From NCBI GenBank assembly GCA_947372535.1, contig CANBUA010000228.1, positions 1 through 8,030 of the forward strand: DNA of 8,030 nt. The letters run 5' to 3'. Positions 5,776 to 8,030 of the stretch are shown here, piece after piece. The stretch comes from Burkholderiales bacterium (GTDB taxonomy: Bacteria; Pseudomonadota; Gammaproteobacteria; Burkholderiales; Burkholderiaceae). How positions within the stretch are numbered: the first letter of the stretch is position 1; every line of letters starts with the position of its first letter. The notes below the pieces were generated by a model. That model worked only from the letters and a program-made list of their open reading frames with translations, was not told the origin of the DNA and searched no databases. A program made the translations under genes and the position numbers.

Positions 5776-5796
5776 GGCCCACCACCAAAGTGGGCC
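5776..5796 (-). promoter_or_regulatory. Inverted repeat in the 5' leader of the hypothetical gene
   Basis: GGCCCAC 5776-5782 and GTGGGCC 5790-5796 form a perfect 7-bp stem with a 7-nt loop. It starts 15 bp upstream of the ATG at 5760 and just before the GGGG ribosome site on the minus strand. It could be a leader hairpin that tunes translation or a protein-binding site, or chance in GC-rich DNA. No T-run follows. Confidence 0.3.
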
Positions 5797-5888
5797 ACAT
5801 GAGGTATTTCGGCAGATCTGGCGCCAAGTTAAGGGGCAGAAAAGCAGCCCGCCTTGGTGCCTCACCGCGAAATTGCACCGCCTTGGGT

Positions 5889-5894
5889 TATACT
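5889..5894 (+). promoter_or_regulatory. Likely carAB promoter (-10 TATACT)
   Basis: TATACT at 5889-5894, in the context GGGTTATACTCT, matches the -10 consensus at five of six positions. It would start transcription near 5901 and give a leader of about 140 nt before the carA GTG. A good -35 is not at the ideal distance: TTGCAC at 5873-5878 is only 10 bp away, but stands 17 bp from a weaker TACAGG at 5896-5901, so two overlapping promoters are possible. carAB operons commonly have dual arginine- and pyrimidine-responsive promoters; whether this one does is inference. Confidence 0.5.
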
Positions 5895-5972
5895 CTACAG
5901 GTTTACCCGCAACCACCCCCCGCCTAGCGAAACCCCCTTCGTTTCCTGTACCGGACTCGATCTCGCCCTTGT

Positions 5973-5994
5973 GTGTGCAACGATTTTGCAACAC
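5973..5994 (+). promoter_or_regulatory. Inverted repeat in the carA leader
   Basis: GTGTGCAA pairs with TTGCAACAC across the 5-nt loop CGATT, giving eight pairs with one bulged A (core TGCAA 5976-5980 with TTGCA 5986-5990). It lies midway between the putative promoter and the carA ribosome site, with no T-run after it, so it is not a simple terminator. It could be an RNA hairpin in the leader or a DNA operator; it only loosely recalls GCAA-N-TTGC operators of LacI-type regulators such as PurR, and the odd spacing argues against PurR itself. Confidence 0.35.
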
Positions 5995-6041
5995 CTGAGT
6001 GAGGGCAGAGCTGGGCGCGCACAACAACGGAGAAATAACCC

Positions 6042-7220
6042 GTGCTGCCCGTACTGCCCCAAGCTCTTCTGGCCCTCGCAGACGGCACGGTCTTTCATGG
6101 TGTTTCGATCGGCGCGACCGGTCAAACCGTTGGCGAAGTGGTGTTCAACACCTCGCTGACGGGCTATCAAGAAATCCTCACCGACCCCAGTTATTGCCGC
6201 CAGATCGTCACCTTGACGTATCCGCACATCGGCAACTACGGAGTCAACCTCGAGGACGTCGAAGCCCTGAAAGTCCATGCCGCTGGTCTGATCATCAAGG
6301 ACCTGCCTGTCCTGACTTCCAATTTTCGCCAGACCCAGACGCTCTCGCAGTACCTGCAGGACCAAGGCACGGTCGCGATCGCGAACATCGACACCCGCCA
6401 GCTGACCCGCCTGCTGCGCAACAAAGGCGCGCAAAACGGCGTCATCGTCGGCCTGCCTGCTGGTCAAGTCATCACGCCCGAGCTCATCGCCAATGCCATC
6501 GCTCAAGCCAAGGCCGCGCCCAGCATGGCCGGTCAAGACTTGGCTCAGGTGGTTTCGCGCACCGACGTCGGCAACTGGACAGAGACCGAATGGAAGCTGG
6601 CCAACCCTGAGCGGGATGGGCAGCCAGGCTTCGGCACCTTGACCGATGCCAAATTCCACGTCGTGGCATATGACTTCGGCATCAAGCGCAACATCCTGCG
6701 CATGCTGGCCGAGCGCGGCTGCAAGGTCACCATCGTGCCCGCCAAGACATCGGCTGCCGACGTGCTCAAGCTCAAGCCCGATGGCATCTTCCTGTCCAAT
6801 GGCCCTGGGGATCCCGAGCCTTGCGACTATGCGATTGCCGCTGCGCGCGAACTGATCGAAGCCGGCATCCCCACCTTCGGGATCTGCCTGGGTCACCAGA
6901 TCATGGCGCTGGCCTCAGGTGCCAAGACCTTCAAGATGAAGTTCGGCCACCACGGCGGCAACCACCCCGTCAAGGACCTGGACACCGGCCGCGTCAGCAT
7001 CACCAGCCAGAACCACGGTTTTGCGGTGGATGAAAAAACGCTGCCCGCCAACCTGCGCCCAACGCACATCTCGTTGTTCGACGGCACGCTGCAAGGCCTG
7101 GCCCGCACGGACAAACCCGCTTTCTGCTTCCAGGGCCACCCGGAAGCTTCGCCCGGACCGCATGACATCAGCTATCTGTTCGAACGTTTCACCGCGCTGA
7201 TGGAGAAAAACAATGCCTAA
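6042..7220 (+). CDS. carA: Carbamoyl-phosphate synthase small (glutaminase) subunit
   Basis: CarA hydrolyses glutamine and channels ammonia to CarB for carbamoyl-phosphate synthesis, the shared precursor of arginine and pyrimidines. The 392-residue protein has the N-terminal small-chain domain ([13 protein letters not shown], then [21 protein letters not shown] and the [13 protein letters not shown] stretch) and a C-terminal class-I glutamine amidotransferase domain from about residue 206. The triad is visible: Cys282 in FGICLGHQ, and His366 and Glu368 in [20 protein letters not shown] (252-260) and TSQNHGFAV are also characteristic. The start is GTG 6042, supported by GGAG at 6029-6032 with 9-nt spacing and by family alignment. 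It overlaps carB by 8 bp. Length is close to E. coli CarA (382 aa). Confidence 0.97.
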   Translation: MLPVLPQALLALADGTVFHGVSIGATGQTVGEVVFNTSLTGYQEILTDPSYCRQIVTLTYPHIGNYGVNLEDVEALKVHAAGLIIKDLPVLTSNFRQTQTLSQYLQDQGTVAIANIDTRQLTRLLRNKGAQNGVIVGLPAGQVITPELIANAIAQAKAAPSMAGQDLAQVVSRTDVGNWTETEWKLANPERDGQPGFGTLTDAKFHVVAYDFGIKRNILRMLAERGCKVTIVPAKTSAADVLKLKPDGIFLSNGPGDPEPCDYAIAAARELIEAGIPTFGICLGHQIMALASGAKTFKMKFGHHGGNHPVKDLDTGRVSITSQNHGFAVDEKTLPANLRPTHISLFDGTLQGLARTDKPAFCFQGHPEASPGPHDISYLFERFTALMEKNNA

Positions 7221-8030
7221 GCGCTCAGACCTCAAAAGCATCCTCATCATCGGCGCCGGCCCGATCATCATCGGTCAGGCCTGTGAATTCGACTACTCCG
7301 GCGCCCAGGCCTGCAAGGCCCTGCGCGAAGAAGGCTACAAAGTCATCCTGGTCAATAGCAACCCGGCGACCATCATGACCGACCCCAGCACGGCGGACGT
7401 CACCTACATCGAGCCCATCACCTGGCAGGTGGTCGAGAAGATCATCGCCAAGGAGCGCCCTGATGCGATCCTGCCGACCATGGGCGGCCAGACCGCGCTG
7501 AACTGCGCCCTCGACCTGCACAAGCACGGCGTGCTGGAGAAGTACAAGGTCGAGATGATCGGTGCCAACGAGCACGCGATCGAAAAGGCCGAAGACCGCC
7601 TGAAGTTCAAGGACGCGATGACCAGCATCGGCCTGGGCTCTGCCAAGTCCGGCATCGCGCATTCGCTGGAAGAGGCCTGGGCCGTGCAAAAGCGCATCCA
7701 GGCGGACATCGGCGGCGCCGGTTTCCCCATGGTGATCCGCCCCAGCTTCACGCTGGGCGGCACGGGTGGCGGCATCGCCTACAACCCCGAAGAGTTCGAA
7801 GAGATCTGCAAGCGCGGCCTGGACCTGTCCCCGACCAAGGAGCTGCTGATCGAAGAGTCCCTCATCGGCTGGAAAGAGTATGAGATGGAAGTGGTGCGCG
7901 ACAAGGCGGACAACTGCATCATCGTCTGCTCTATCGAGAACCTTGACCCCATGGGCATCCACACGGGTGACTCCATCACCGTGGCCCCGGCCCAGACCCT
8001 GACCGACCGCGAATACCAGCTGCTGCGCAA
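7213..8030 (+). CDS. carB: Carbamoyl-phosphate synthase large subunit, N-terminal part
   Basis: CarB carries two ATP-grasp halves that make carboxyphosphate, then carbamate and carbamoyl phosphate from bicarbonate, CarA-derived ammonia and two ATP. The first 272 codons are present and run off the window. The start [22 protein letters not shown] is almost the same as in E. coli; [11 protein letters not shown] (49-58), [10 protein letters not shown] (88-97), the ATP-grasp glycine loop [16 protein letters not shown] (176-191), [25 protein letters not shown] (206-230) and the [13 protein letters not shown] stretch follow. ATG 7213 has GGAG (7202-7205) with 7-nt spacing inside the end of carA, and the 8-bp overlap with carA implies translational coupling. 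A short insertion (about 160-169, [10 protein letters not shown]) relative to E. coli lies before the GFPMVIRP strand. Confidence 0.98.
   Translation, partial: MPKRSDLKSILIIGAGPIIIGQACEFDYSGAQACKALREEGYKVILVNSNPATIMTDPSTADVTYIEPITWQVVEKIIAKERPDAILPTMGGQTALNCALDLHKHGVLEKYKVEMIGANEHAIEKAEDRLKFKDAMTSIGLGSAKSGIAHSLEEAWAVQKRIQADIGGAGFPMVIRPSFTLGGTGGGIAYNPEEFEEICKRGLDLSPTKELLIEESLIGWKEYEMEVVRDKADNCIIVCSIENLDPMGIHTGDSITVAPAQTLTDREYQLLR

Noticed and set aside
5973..6002. Short GTG-initiated leader peptide (nine codons) before carA as an attenuator
   Set aside because: No ribosome site, no run of arginine or pyrimidine-linked codons, and no terminator hairpin with a U-tract downstream.
5895..6896. 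333-codon minus-strand open frame opposite carA
   Set aside because: Long antisense frames are common in GC-rich coding DNA; carA is certain here, and this frame covers its leader as well.
7225..7962. 245-codon minus-strand open frame opposite carB
   Set aside because: Antisense to nearly invariant CarB sequence; Asp-, Gly- and Leu-rich mirror composition and no recognised domain.

Overview
The window looks like ordinary chromosome from a high-GC betaproteobacterium, most likely a member of the Burkholderiales (Comamonadaceae or the Rubrivivax/Leptothrix group). This is inferred from protein character: a RelA-type (p)ppGpp enzyme, a PhaR polyhydroxyalkanoate regulator, a TesA/YbbA pair in the divergent arrangement known from E. 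coli, and carAB preceded by genes of unknown function. I see no transposase, integrase, phage gene, CRISPR array, toxin-antitoxin pair or plasmid function. Codon usage and base composition look even throughout.

Layout, left to right. (1) 1-477: the 3' end of relA (158 codons, truncated by the window edge). (2) 478-889: a tRNA-Val(GAC) gene with a likely extended -10 promoter, a clear intrinsic terminator about 90 bases downstream, and the phaR upstream region. (3) 890-1462: phaR. It converges on tesA (1504-2247, minus strand), with a strong GC-rich hairpin between the two stops. (4) About 2294-4106: a plus-strand block of a YbbA-type ABC ATPase, rlmB (overlapping the ATPase stop as ATGA) and a small predicted lipoprotein of unknown function. 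It diverges from tesA over a very short shared start region and converges on a minus-strand gene with a small hairpin at the junction. (5) 5760-4128, minus strand: a protein of unknown function, then a D-2-hydroxyacid dehydrogenase. (6) 5761-6041: a 281-bp divergent intergenic region with a carA promoter and a leader of roughly 140 nt that holds an inverted repeat. (7) 6042-8030: carA and the first 272 codons of carB, overlapping by 8 bp.

How the genes work together. carA and carB encode the two subunits of carbamoyl-phosphate synthetase, feeding arginine and pyrimidine synthesis. RelA, tRNA-Val and RlmB belong to translation and the stringent response. PhaR regulates carbon storage. TesA is a predicted exported SGNH esterase. 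YbbA is an ABC ATPase whose usual permease partner is not next to it here. The two unknown genes (3741-4106 and 5227-5760) are the least explained content.

I looked for an undescribed system and did not find a convincing one. The findings below are modest: a Tat-like signal on TesA, an ATPase without its permease, a structured carA leader, two uncharacterised genes, and several hairpins without U-tracts at gene junctions. No similarity search or folding calculation was run; family assignments rest on recognised motifs and remembered homologues.
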